A stretch of DNA of 64,000 bases, taken from the NCBI GenBank assembly GCA_963781035.1, contig CAWAEN010000004.1:558001-622000 (forward strand), in the 5' to 3' direction. Below are positions 46,919-55,763 of this stretch, piece by piece. A program made the position numbers and the translations under genes. A model generated the notes under the pieces. That model ran no database searches. It was not told the DNA's origin and worked only from the letters and a program-made list of their open reading frames with translations. Source of the DNA: SZUA-35 sp963781035. GTDB taxonomy: Bacteria; Actinomycetota; Acidimicrobiia; Acidimicrobiales; SZUA-35. The first letter of the stretch is position 1. Each line of letters begins with the position of its first letter.

Positions 46919-48394
46919 TCAGTGGGCAAACATCACGTGTCGGACGGCGGTGTACGCATCGAGTGAGTACACCGACATGTCGCACCCGCTGCCGGACGCG
47001 CGCATCGCAGCCCAGGGCATCTCGGGGGTGGCGACGCCGTGGGTGTTGACCCAGGTGAAGCCGTAGCGAAGCCGACTCGTCACGTTCATTGCTCGTCGAT
47101 GGTCATTCGTCCAGACAGAAGAGGCCAGGCCGTAGCGGCCGCGATTCGCAATCCCCACTGCGTCGTCGAGGTCGGTGAATCGTGACACCGAGATCACCGG
47201 GCCGAACACTTCTGCGCAGGCGAGCTCGGCATCGTTGTCGACATCGGCGACCAACGTTGGTTCGTAGAAGAAGCCGGTGCCGGACCCGACCTTGCCTCCG
47301 GTGACGATCTCGGCACTCGGCCTGGCTCGGTCGACGAAGGCTGCTACCGAGTCGCGGTGCTGGGCAGAGACGAGGGGACCCATCTCCGTGCCCTCGGCCC
47401 GAGGATGTCCGACCGTGATCGCCGGAATCTCCTCGGCGAGACGGGCAACGAGATCGTCGTAGACGGATGCCTGGGCGATGATCCGGCAGGGTTGCGCGCA
47501 ATCCTGGCCTGCGTTGAAGAACGAGCCTTCGCGAATCGTCGTGACCACCGCATCCAGGTCGGCGTCGTCGAACACGATGACCGGTGCCTTCCCTCCCAGT
47601 TCGAGGTGGACGTGACGGAGCTGATCGGCGGCCGCTCGCATCGCAGCAGCACCCGTTCGTGGTGAGCCGGTCACGCTGATGGCCTCGATCGCGGGAGCGT
47701 TGATGAGACGGTCTCCGACCGTTCCCCCGGAACCGTGGATGATGTTGATGACCCCCCTCGGCACCACGTCGGCCAAGAGTTCGGCCATGCGCAGCGTGGC
47801 CAACGGGGTGATCTCGGATGGCTTGAGCACGACGGTGCAGCCGGCCGCCAGTGGCGCCGCGAGCTTCCACGACGCCATCATCAGGGGGTAGTTCCATGGG
47901 CTGATCGCGGCGACCGGGCCGACAGGGTCACGACGAATCATCGAGGTGTGGCCTTCGACGTATTCGCCGGCAGCGAGACCGCTGACGGTGCGAGCGGCAC
48001 CGGCCATGAATCGGTAGGTGTCGATCGTGAGTGGCATCTCGTCGTCGTGTGCCGAAGGCCACGGCTTGCCGCCATCCAACGATTCGAGCGCAGCGAGCTC
48101 GAGTGAGTTGTCGTCGATGACCTGCGCGATGTCGAGGAGCAGTGCCGACCGGTCGGCTGGTGTCGACCTCGAGTACGAATCGAATGCCTCTGCTGCGGCA
48201 GCGACCGCAGCGTCGACTTGATCGTCTGAGGCCTGGGCGATTCGGGTGACGACCTCGCCGGTCGCCGGGTCCAACACGTCGATGAGCTCGCCGGCGCCAG
48301 CGACGAGTTCGCCGTCGATCAGGAGGTCGGTGGCGGTGACCGTGGCCGTGCCGGACGGTTCCTTCCGCTCGCCTGGGGTGTCAGAAGTTGACAT
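46919..48394 (-). CDS. Aldehyde dehydrogenase (betaine/trimethylaminobutyraldehyde-type)
   Basis: A 491-residue NAD-dependent aldehyde dehydrogenase: ISPWNYPLMMASWKLAAPLAAG, VTGSPRTGAAAM (cofactor loop), ELGGKAPVIVFDDADL (general base Glu), GQDCAQPCRI (catalytic Cys) and AEVFGPVISVSRF. Most likely betaine aldehyde or gamma-trimethylaminobutyraldehyde dehydrogenase given neighbours. Its start overlaps the BKACE stop by 14 bp and its stop lies 16 bp before the dehydrogenase gene. Choline oxidase/dehydrogenase itself is not in this window. Confidence 0.88.
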   Translation of the reverse strand: MSTSDTPGERKEPSGTATVTATDLLIDGELVAGAGELIDVLDPATGEVVTRIAQASDDQVDAAVAAAAEAFDSYSRSTPADRSALLLDIAQVIDDNSLELAALESLDGGKPWPSAHDDEMPLTIDTYRFMAGAARTVSGLAAGEYVEGHTSMIRRDPVGPVAAISPWNYPLMMASWKLAAPLAAGCTVVLKPSEITPLATLRMAELLADVVPRGVINIIHGSGGTVGDRLINAPAIEAISVTGSPRTGAAAMRAAADQLRHVHLELGGKAPVIVFDDADLDAVVTTIREGSFFNAGQDCAQPCRIIAQASVYDDLVARLAEEIPAITVGHPRAEGTEMGPLVSAQHRDSVAAFVDRARPSAEIVTGGKVGSGTGFFYEPTLVADVDNDAELACAEVFGPVISVSRFTDLDDAVGIANRGRYGLASSVWTNDHRRAMNVTSRLRYGFTWVNTHGVATPEMPWAAMRASGSGCDMSVYSLDAYTAVRHVMFAH

Positions 48395-49313
48395 TGTCTG
48401 ATCCCTTGAGTCCGAGCCGCTTGCGGGCCTGGGTGGGAGTCGCCACCTGGAGGCCGAGCGCCTCGATGATCGTCCTGATCTTCTCGACCTGGGCTGCGTT
48501 CGACGGCGTCAGCTGTCCGGGCCCGATGTAGAGGCTGTCCTCCATGCCGACCCGCAGATTCCCGCCGAGCATCGCGGCCTGCGTCGCAAACGACATCTGG
48601 TGGCGGCCGGCAGCCAGTACCGACCATTCGTAGGAGTCGCCGAACAGGCGGTCGGCGATGGTGTGCATGTGCATGAGGTTGTCGAGGTCGGCGCCGACCC
48701 CGCCGAGCACACCGAAGACCATCTGGACGAAGAAGGGCGGCTCGATCCATCCCTGATTGATCAGCCACTCGAGGTTGTAGAGGTGGCCCAGGTCGTAGCA
48801 CTCGAACTCGAAGCGGGTCCCGTGGCCCTGACCGAGTTCCTTCACGATGTACTCCAGGTCACCGAAGGTGTTCCGGAAGATGAAGTCCTTGGTCATCTCG
48901 AGGAACTCGGGTTCCCATGGATGTTGCCAGTCGCTGTACTTGTCCAGCATCGGGAAGAGTCCGAAGTTGAGGGACCCGACGTTCAGCGACGCCATTTCCG
49001 GCGACGTGGTGGTCGCTGCCAGCAACCGTTCTTCCCTGGACATGCCGAGGCCGCCACCGGTCGACACGTTGATGACCGCGTCGCATGCTCCCGCGATCTT
49101 CGGGAGGAACTCCTGGAACAGCGCCGGCCGGGGGTCGGGCTTGCCCGTTTCGGGATCACGGGCGTGCAGGTGGATGATGGCCGCTCCGGCCTCGGCCGCT
49201 TCGATCGACGCCTGCGCGATCTGATCAGGCGTGATGGGGAGGTGGGGCGACATCGTCGGCGTGTGGATCCCCCCGGTCGGAGCGCAGGTGATGATGACGG
49301 GTTGTGATGTCAC
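48381..49313 (-). CDS. Beta-keto acid cleavage enzyme (BKACE/DUF849)
   Basis: A 310-residue TIM-barrel enzyme: VIITCAPTGG, IIHLHARDPETGKPDPRPALFQEF (zinc-site His-x-His) and GADLDNLMHM, with DSLYIGPGQLTPSNAAQVEKI at the end. BKACEs use acetyl-CoA to split beta-keto acids; one group cleaves 3-dehydrocarnitine to glycine betaine and acetoacetyl-CoA. Neighbouring carnitine dehydrogenase supports that substrate. GTG at 49313 overlaps the SDR stop (GTGA). Confidence 0.9.
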   Translation of the reverse strand: MTSQPVIITCAPTGGIHTPTMSPHLPITPDQIAQASIEAAEAGAAIIHLHARDPETGKPDPRPALFQEFLPKIAGACDAVINVSTGGGLGMSREERLLAATTTSPEMASLNVGSLNFGLFPMLDKYSDWQHPWEPEFLEMTKDFIFRNTFGDLEYIVKELGQGHGTRFEFECYDLGHLYNLEWLINQGWIEPPFFVQMVFGVLGGVGADLDNLMHMHTIADRLFGDSYEWSVLAAGRHQMSFATQAAMLGGNLRVGMEDSLYIGPGQLTPSNAAQVEKIRTIIEALGLQVATPTQARKRLGLKGSDNVNF

Positions 49314-50074
49314 TGGTTGAACCTCATCTGTTGGATTTGTGCTGAAAGGCCACCATCGAGCACCCAGAGCTGGCCCGTGGCATACCGGGCCTCGTCCGAG
49401 GCCAGCCAGAAGACCAGGTTCGCCATGTCGGTCGGGGTGCCGATGGTGCGAAGCGGGTGCACCCGCTCGGCCTCCCGGCGAGCCTCGTGGTCTGGCACGT
49501 CGGCGGGAAAGAACTGCTGGAGCATGGGCGTGTCGATGTAGCCGGGACAGATGGCGTTGACCCGGATGCCTTCCTGGCCGTGGTCACACGCCATGGCCCG
49601 GGTGAGCGCATGGACAGCGCCCTTCGTGGCGCAGTAGGCAGCGAGCTTCGGATCGGCGATGAAGCCGTCGTACGAGCCGAAGTTGATGATCGAAGCGTGC
49701 TCCGACGATCGGAGGAGGGGGAGTGCGTGCTTCGAGGTGAGGAAGGTGCCGGTCACGTTCACGGCGAAGATCCGATTCCAGTCCTCGAGCGAGGTGTCGT
49801 CGATTGTCTTTTCGATCTCGATGCCGGCCGCGTTGACGACGATGTCGAGACGTCCCGTGGTCTCGGCGATCGATCTTGATGCCTCTCGGCGACCTCGGAC
49901 TCCGAGGTGACATCGAACCGCAGGAACTGCCCGGTGGGCGTCGCCTGGTTCGTCGCGTAGGTCGGCGGCGAAGACCGTGGCGCCCTCGCTGGTCAATCGC
50001 TCGCACACGGCCCGACCGGCACCGCCGCGTCCGCCGGTCACCAGGGCGACCCTGCCATCGAGCGGAGTGGTCAT
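49310..50074 (-). CDS. Short-chain dehydrogenase in the quaternary-amine operon
   Basis: A 254-residue SDR: ALVTGGRGGAGRAVCERL, NAAGIEIEKTIDD, SYDG then YCATKGA (catalytic Tyr/Lys), and WVLDGGLSAQIQQM. Residues about 46-62 (bases 49885-49935) look frame-displaced: an adjacent frame reads FLRFDVTSESEVAE, the expected strand and Asp, so a compensating pair of single-base indels probably distorts this stretch. Possible role: reduction or oxidation of a pathway intermediate such as a hydroxy or keto derivative. Overlaps with both neighbours by ATGA/GTGA. Confidence 0.82.
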   Translation of the reverse strand: MTTPLDGRVALVTGGRGGAGRAVCERLTSEGATVFAADLRDEPGDAHRAVPAVRCHLGVRGRREASRSIAETTGRLDIVVNAAGIEIEKTIDDTSLEDWNRIFAVNVTGTFLTSKHALPLLRSSEHASIINFGSYDGFIADPKLAAYCATKGAVHALTRAMACDHGQEGIRVNAICPGYIDTPMLQQFFPADVPDHEARREAERVHPLRTIGTPTDMANLVFWLASDEARYATGQLWVLDGGLSAQIQQMRFNQ

Positions 50075-51226
50075 GGTCCCTCCGTCGCGCCGGACCGGTA
50101 TGCGTCGAGCACGAGCCCGTGGAAGTGGTGGAGTCCGTGTTCTGAGAGCCCCGATCCGGAAGGGTCGTTCACGATCCGTCCTTGTGTGAAGGCGGGCGTC
50201 TGCATGCCGCGCTGCACACTTTCGACGAGGCCGATGTCCTCGACCTGCAACACCTCGTCCAGGTAGCGAATCGACTCGAGTTCTGCCTCGTTGGGCTCGG
50301 GCGTCTCGAGGAAGAAGTCGTACGTTTCGAAGGTGCGGTCGACACCGATCGGGATGATCTTCAGCACGATCATGTTGCCTCGACCGGGGTAGCGCATGAA
50401 GCACGTGTTCGGCCACAGCCACCACACCGCGTGATCGCGCACGGTGGCGTCGGCGACGTCGTAGGCGGAGTTCTGCGAGCGGCCTGCTTCGGCCATGTGG
50501 CTCGAGTAGATGCCGTGGGTGGTGACCTTGTAGGTGTCCATGTCGACGAGCGACACGAAGTCCTTGTGGGCAACGTGGCAGTGGTAGCACTCGAGGAAGT
50601 TGTCGACGACGTTCTTCCAGTTCGAGCGGATGTCGTAGGTCAGCCGGTGGGCGAAGGTCAGGTCGTCGACATCGGGTGCCCACGTGGCGATCTCGGCACC
50701 GAGGTTCTCCGGAACCCTCCGCCAACGGTGAGGCAGCTCGGTCGAGATTCACGAAGACGAATCCACCGAACTCCTCGATGAGCACGGCGTCGAGGCAGAT
50801 GGCGCTCGTGTCGAAGTCCTCGAGGTGGCGAGTGTGTCTGGCGGAGGTGAGGCCACCCCGGAGGTCGTAGGTCCAGGCGTGGTACGGGCACACCACGTTC
50901 TTGGTCGTGCCCGAGCCGCTCAGCAGCTCGTGACCGCGATGCTGACACACGTTGTAGAAGGCACGGAGCTCACCTTCGAGATCGCGCACGGCGACGATCG
51001 GCATGCCGGCGATCTCCTCGGCGACGTAGGCCCCCGGCGTACGAAGCTGTTCGCCGTGGCAGAGCCACTGCCACGATTTCGCGATGATGTGTCGCTGGTC
51101 GGCATCGAACCATTCGGGTCGGGTGTATGCGTCGGCGTGAAGCGAGAGTGACCTACTCGGTTCAGTGGTCCAGCCGTGGGCGATCGACTCGACAGAATGC
51201 GGGGTCGTGTGTGATTCCTGATTCAT
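50071..51226 (-). CDS. gbcA: Rieske non-heme oxygenase, glycine betaine demethylase-type (frameshifted near 50718)
   Basis: About 384 residues after correction. Rieske cluster C94-x-H96 (YNVCQHRGHE) and C113-x2-H116 (VVCPYHAW), then the mononuclear iron region NWKNVVDNFLECYHCHVAHKDF with the bridging Asp and His-x4-His. Rieske oxygenases with this layout demethylate glycine betaine (GbcA), stachydrine or carnitine. Operon partners (BKACE, choline sulfatase) favour betaine to dimethylglycine plus formaldehyde. One extra T near 50718 breaks the frame. The reductase (GbcB) is not nearby. ATG at 51226 overlaps the sulfatase stop (ATGA). Confidence 0.84.
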
Positions 51227-52778
51227 GTGAGGCTCGAATCGTCGTGCGTCTGATCGGGTGCGACATACGGTGGAAAGCGGAAGCGAGCGCCGGCCTCTGC
51301 CCAGTCCTGGTGATTGCGGACGTACGTGTTGGCAACGTCGTTCAGGGGGAGGTAGTCCCACGACACGAGCGGCCCGACCTGGCTTGCCTCGTGGAGCAGG
51401 CGGCGTGAGCGCTGGGAGGCCATGACCTTTCGCCGGAGATCGTCTGAGTCCCACCGTTGTGCGACTTCGTCGGCAAAGGCCTGGGCCTCGACGCGATGGG
51501 CACGGTCTCGTGCGAGATTCGTGCGTTCGAGTGGATCGGCTTCGACGTCGTAGAGCTGGGGAGGGTCGGTGTCGCAATGGATGTACTTGAGCCGACCGCG
51601 TCGAATCATGAACATCGGATGTGAGGTCATCTCGGCGAAGTACTCAGCCGTGGTCTCGTCGACGTCGTCCGGTCGTCCCGTGGCCGACGGCCAGAGACTG
51701 CGTCCGTCGAGGTCGGACGCCAGGTCTGGCCATTCGCCTCCTTCGGTGGCGATGTCGAGCAACGTGGGGAGCAGGTCGAGATGCGAGCAGACGTTGGGAA
51801 TGTGCGTCGCTCGGCGACTCCGGGTCCGGCGATGACGAGCGGCACTCGTGCCGATCGCTCGTGGAACGACATCTTGAACCACGTGCCACGGTCGCCCAGC
51901 ATGTCGCCGTGGTCACTGGTCACGATCACGACGGTGTCGTCGAGCTGACCCGTCTCGCGGAGGGTGGCCACGATGCGGCCGAGCCAGTCGTCGAAGTAGC
52001 TGACGTTGGCGTAGTAGCCGTGGCGAGCAGCCCGGGTCTGCTCCTCGGAGAAACCAACCGTGTCGGCCTCGATCGCGGTCCGGATACGGCGTGTGTGCGG
52101 ATCGAGCGCTTCGAGATCGACAGGGTCAGGCAGGTCGATCTCGTCGTGGTCGTAGAGGTCCCACCATTCCGGCCTGGCGACGTACGGGATCGTGGGGATG
52201 AATGAACGAAGCGCAGAGGAAGAACGGGCGATCGTCCGGGTCGCGGGCCAGGTCGAAGAGCTTGCGGACCGAGGACGCAGCCGACCTCCTCGTCGTAGTC
52301 GATCTGGTAGGTGGCGAGCGCCTCACCGGCCTCGGCCAACGCATCCATGTTGTGGTACCACTTCGCGATGCGTTCGTCCGAACGCTCCCAGTCCGGTGTC
52401 CAGGCGAAGTCGGCGGGATAGATGTCGGTCGTGAGCCGCTCCTCGAAGCCGTGCAGTTGGTCCGGCCCGACGAAGTGCATCTTTCCCGACACGATGGTCC
52501 GGTAGCCCGAGTACCGACAGGTAGTGGGCCAGGGTCGGAGTGGAGGCGGCGAACTCGCTGGCGTTGTCCCACGCGCTGATCGCCGACGCTGTCTGCCCCG
52601 CCATCATCGCGAAGCGGGCAGGCGCACACAGCGGCGAGTTGCAGTAGGCGGCGTCGAAGCGGGCACCGGCGTCGGCGAGAGCGTCGAGGTTCGGTGTCTT
52701 CACCAGCGGGTGGCCGTAGGCGCCGGTGAAGTGAGGGGCGAGCTGGTCAGCGATGACCAGGACCACGTTGGGGGACAT
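51223..52778 (-). CDS. betC: Choline sulfatase (four frameshifts)
   Basis: Hydrolyses choline-O-sulfate to choline and sulfate. About 517 residues after correction. Catalytic formylglycine site at Cys51 in NSPLCAPARFAMMAGQ (CxPxR), and BetC-typical SGKMHFVGPDQLHGFEERLT, DIYPADFAWTPDW, IHPHDPYVARPEWWD, TSDHGDMLG and LDLLPTLLD segments. Frame breaks near 52513 and 52285 (extra G each), near 52187 (extra C) and near 51808 (missing base). First gene of the operon; ATG at 52778 is leaderless (TAGTGT 7 nt upstream). The density of shifts in a gene with fully preserved motifs argues for sequence error. Confidence 0.9.
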
Positions 52779-52785
52779 CGGGCGA

Positions 52786-52814
52786 ACACTAGGAGGAATT
52801 GAACGAACGTTCAA
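52786..52814 (-). promoter_or_regulatory. betC promoter and operator: TTGAAC-N17-TAGTGT with TTGAAC-N4-GTTCAA
   Basis: Reverse-strand -35 (52809-52814) and -10 (52786-52791) spaced 17 bp and 7 nt before ATG 52778. A dyad TTGAAC-GAAC-GTTCAA (52799-52814) overlaps the -35, suiting repression by the operon's TetR protein. One of the clearest promoter-operator units in the window. Confidence 0.7.
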
Positions 52815-52854
52815 GTGGTTCGCACAGCGCTCGCCGGACTCGGTCGAAGCGTTC

Positions 52855-53652
52855 TCAGCGAGGACGGTCGGCCAACCGTGGTTGACAGTGCGGACACCAA
52901 TACGTGCTTCGTTCGGTGACCTCTCCAGCCGGAGAGAACTCGATCGAGCTCGAGCAGCGCCGGCACGAACTGCGGAAGCGCCCGTAGACGTAAGCCCGAC
53001 CAGCGATGGACTCCGACGTGGTCTTTCGGGAGCGCCGGTCCCGATTCGCGAGGAGCTGGGCGTGGGCGATTCGCCACAAACGCATCAACTGTGCGTCGCT
53101 GAGCGACTGGACAGGGGTGAATGGGTGGACGCCGGCGAGAAAGGCGACCTCGCTCTTGAACACGTTCCCGACTCCGGCCGCCACGCGTTGATCGAGCAGG
53201 GCTGTCGCCAGGGTGTCGGATGGTGCGAAGGTGCGTGTGCGCTCGACGATCTCGTCGAGGTCGACGATGTCATCGCTGAGGTCGGGGCCGAGGTGCCCGA
53301 CCGGCGACGGATCGGTACCACGGACGAAGGTGTCGATCGTCGGGGCCGAGAAGCAGAGGGCCGTGCCGAGCGACGTACGGAGCACGATGCGGAGTCTCGG
53401 TGAGTTCGGCAGTCCGGCCTCCGGCGCCGACACCTGCCATGACCCTGACATCCCGAGGTGGACCCGTAGCGTGAGATTCCGGTCGAACTCGATGAGGAGG
53501 TGCTTGCCGATTGCGTCGACTCGTTCGATTCGCTGACCGACACGCGGGCGGTGGCCCCGGATCTTCCTGAACCAGATGTCGGTGACGGTCTGTCCTTCGA
53601 GAACAGGGGACAAGAGTGCTTCGGCCCGGCGAAGTGAGTCTCCTTCAGGCAT
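52855..53652 (-). CDS. nei: DNA glycosylase/AP lyase, endonuclease VIII type
   Basis: A 265-residue Fpg/Nei protein: catalytic N-terminus MPEGDSLRRAE (Pro2 nucleophile, Glu3), KHLLIEF beta-hairpin Lys, helix-two-turn-helix (LDQRVAAGVGNVFKSEVAFLA) and a C-terminal zinc finger C-x2-C-x16-C-x2-C. The PEGDS start fits endonuclease VIII/Nei rather than Fpg (PELPE). Excises oxidised pyrimidines. Reverse strand, 5 bp after the small membrane gene's stop. Confidence 0.93.
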   Translation of the reverse strand: MPEGDSLRRAEALLSPVLEGQTVTDIWFRKIRGHRPRVGQRIERVDAIGKHLLIEFDRNLTLRVHLGMSGSWQVSAPEAGLPNSPRLRIVLRTSLGTALCFSAPTIDTFVRGTDPSPVGHLGPDLSDDIVDLDEIVERTRTFAPSDTLATALLDQRVAAGVGNVFKSEVAFLAGVHPFTPVQSLSDAQLMRLWRIAHAQLLANRDRRSRKTTSESIAGRAYVYGRFRSSCRRCSSSIEFSPAGEVTERSTYWCPHCQPRLADRPR

Positions 53653-53656
53653 CCGG

Positions 53657-53830
53657 TCAGTACCACCGGCCCTTGGCGAAGCCCCCGAAGGCGATCAGCC
53701 CGACCAGGGCGACGACCACGCCGAGGAATGTCGAGCCGAAGACTGCGATCAGAACTCCGGCGATGACCAAGAGTCCGCCCATGCCGATGCCGGCGATGCT
53801 GAATCCTGAGTCTGCGTTGGTGGTTGACAT
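53657..53830 (-). CDS. Small two-helix membrane protein
   Basis: A 57-residue protein: MSTTNADSGFSI, then GMGGLLVIAGVLIAVFGSTFLG and VVVALVGLIAFGGFAKG as two helices, ending RWY. ATG at 53830 follows AAAGGAAG. Five bp upstream of nei on the same strand, so co-transcribed. Too short for confident family assignment; resembles DUF-type envelope proteins. Confidence 0.62.
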   Translation of the reverse strand: MSTTNADSGFSIAGIGMGGLLVIAGVLIAVFGSTFLGVVVALVGLIAFGGFAKGRWY

Positions 53831-54012
53831 GATGAGCTTCCTTTGTCGTCGTGATGCGTTCGCCCGGTGGTCTGCCCCGTCTGCCCGACCCTAAACCCGG
53901 CCCGCCCAAACCTCGCCGTTCTGGCCCTTGCGGAACTGCGGGAAGAGCGTCAAACTCGAGCGCGTTCCGGCATCGATCGGGACGAGGCGAACAAAACAGG
54001 GGGGCTGTTTCC

Positions 54013-55757
54013 ATGAATTCCCGACGCACCACGGCGCTGCGCTTGGTGGTCGCACTCGCGACCATGATCGCGGCGACCTTGACGGGCTCCGCGGCGATCG
54101 ACGCCAAACCGGCTCCACCCGGCCAGGCGAAGACCCCGAACATCGGTTGGTCGAGCTGTTTCCGCGACGTCGCCGACGACTTGGCGTCGTTCCTGCCGCC
54201 GGAGTTCGGCCCGCCGACCTACGAGTGCGCGGTCGTTCCCGTGCCGCTCGACTACGACCGCCCCAACGGGCCCTCGGTGCAGATCTCGTTGGTCCGGCTG
54301 CCGGCGCTCGAACCCGGAGGAACGCATCGGTTCGATGTTCGTCAACCCTGGCGGCCCAGGCGGATCCGGCGTCGAGTTCGCGGTGTTCGGTGCGCCATTC
54401 CTGTACTCGCCCGACCTGCGTGCACAGTTCGACATCGTCGGGTTCGACCCACGAGGAATCGGCCGCAGCACGGCGCTGAAGTGCTTCGGCAACCTGAACC
54501 AGGCGTTCTCGATCTTCGAGGCACCGGTCGTCGCATTCCCGAAGAACCTTGCCGAGGCTGAACTCTGGGCTGCAGACGACCAACGACTCTCCGACGCGTG
54601 CGATCGACGTGGCAACAAGGTGCTCGACCACATGTCCACAGCCAACGTGGCGCGTGACCTCGATCTTCTCCGCGCAGCAGTCGGTGACGAGCAACTCACG
54701 TACGCCGGTTACAGCTACGGCAGCTACCTGGGCGTCACGTACGCCAACCTGTTCCCCGACAACGTTCGAGCGCTGATCGTCGACGGGGTCCTCGACCCAG
54801 TCGAATGGAGCACCGGCAGCCTCGGCAACGAGGATCTGCCGTTCTCGTCGCGGCTCGGGAGCGACGTCGGAGCACAAGCGACGCTCGATGAATTCCACCG
54901 GCTGTGTGACGCAGCCGGGCCGGAGTTGTGCGCCTTCGCCCCCAACTCGTCTGACCGATACGACGCGCTCGCAGCGGCGTTGCTCGCCGCCGACCCGGTG
55001 ATGTTGCCGGTCGAGGTCGAACCCGGCGTCATCATCGACATCCCATTCTTCTACGGCGACCTCATCGGATACAGCCTCGGCTCGATGTACGACTCGGCGT
55101 CGTGGTTCTTCTTCGCCCAAGATCTTGCGTTCTTCGAGAGCGCGGTCTTCGGCGAGGCACCAGGGTTGGCGCCGCCCGGTTTCTCGGTCGGCGGTGAGGG
55201 AAGGCTCGGCTACACCACCAAGCGCGGATTCCCCCGCTACATGAACGTGCTCGAAGGCTTCCCGGCGGTTGCCTGCGCGGACAGCGACAACCCGGACTCG
55301 ATCGAGGCATGGGTCGAAGCGGCGGGCGAGGTGTCGGCGGACAACTACTTCACTCAACTGTGGACCTTCGCCAGCAGCCCGTGTCTGTCGTTCCCCGCTG
55401 TCGACGACGACCGCTACGTCGGCCTGTTCGACGCCGATACGGCCAATCCGGTCTTGGTCGTCAACACGTTGTACGACCCGGCGACACCGGTGCACGGTGC
55501 GTCGCCGTCGCCGACTTGCTTCCGAACTCGGGTTTGCTGCTCGTCGAGGGATGGGGTCACACCACGCTCGGGATCTCTGGCTGTGCGAGCTTCTACAGCG
55601 AGCAGTACCTGATCACCCAGCTGCTTCCGCCCCCGCCGAGTGAGTTGGACTGTCGGCAGGATTTCGATCCGTTCGAGCTGTTCGGTGGCCCGGGCGATCC
55701 GGGCGTCCTGCAGCAGAGGGCGCTCGACGCAGAGCGCGTTTCCTCGGGGGTCGCTGA
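54013..55757 (+). CDS. Secreted TAP-like alpha/beta hydrolase (frameshifts near 54331 and 55500)
   Basis: About 580 residues. Signal peptide (RLVVALATMIAATLTGSAAIDA); alpha/beta-hydrolase region with FVNPGGPGGSG (oxyanion loop), catalytic Ser in YAGYSYGSYLG, VDGVLDP, and the C-terminal TAP-like domain with GWGHTTLGISGCA (catalytic His). Acts as an extracellular peptidase/esterase, like Streptomyces tripeptidyl aminopeptidases. Shifts: +1 near 54331 (joins to MFVNPGGP) and -1 near 55500 (joins HGA to VAVADLLPNSG). The last frame has no stop until 55953, deep inside the convergent ATPase; a missing base near 55750 would give TGA at 55755-55757, so the end given is my estimate. Confidence 0.75.
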
Positions 55758-55763
55758 CCGCCG

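Noticed and set aside
51227..51577. Upstream extension of the Rieske gene
   Set aside because: The extension is Arg/Pro-rich and lies inside betC; the Rieske start at 51226 has ATGA coupling and the family N-terminus.
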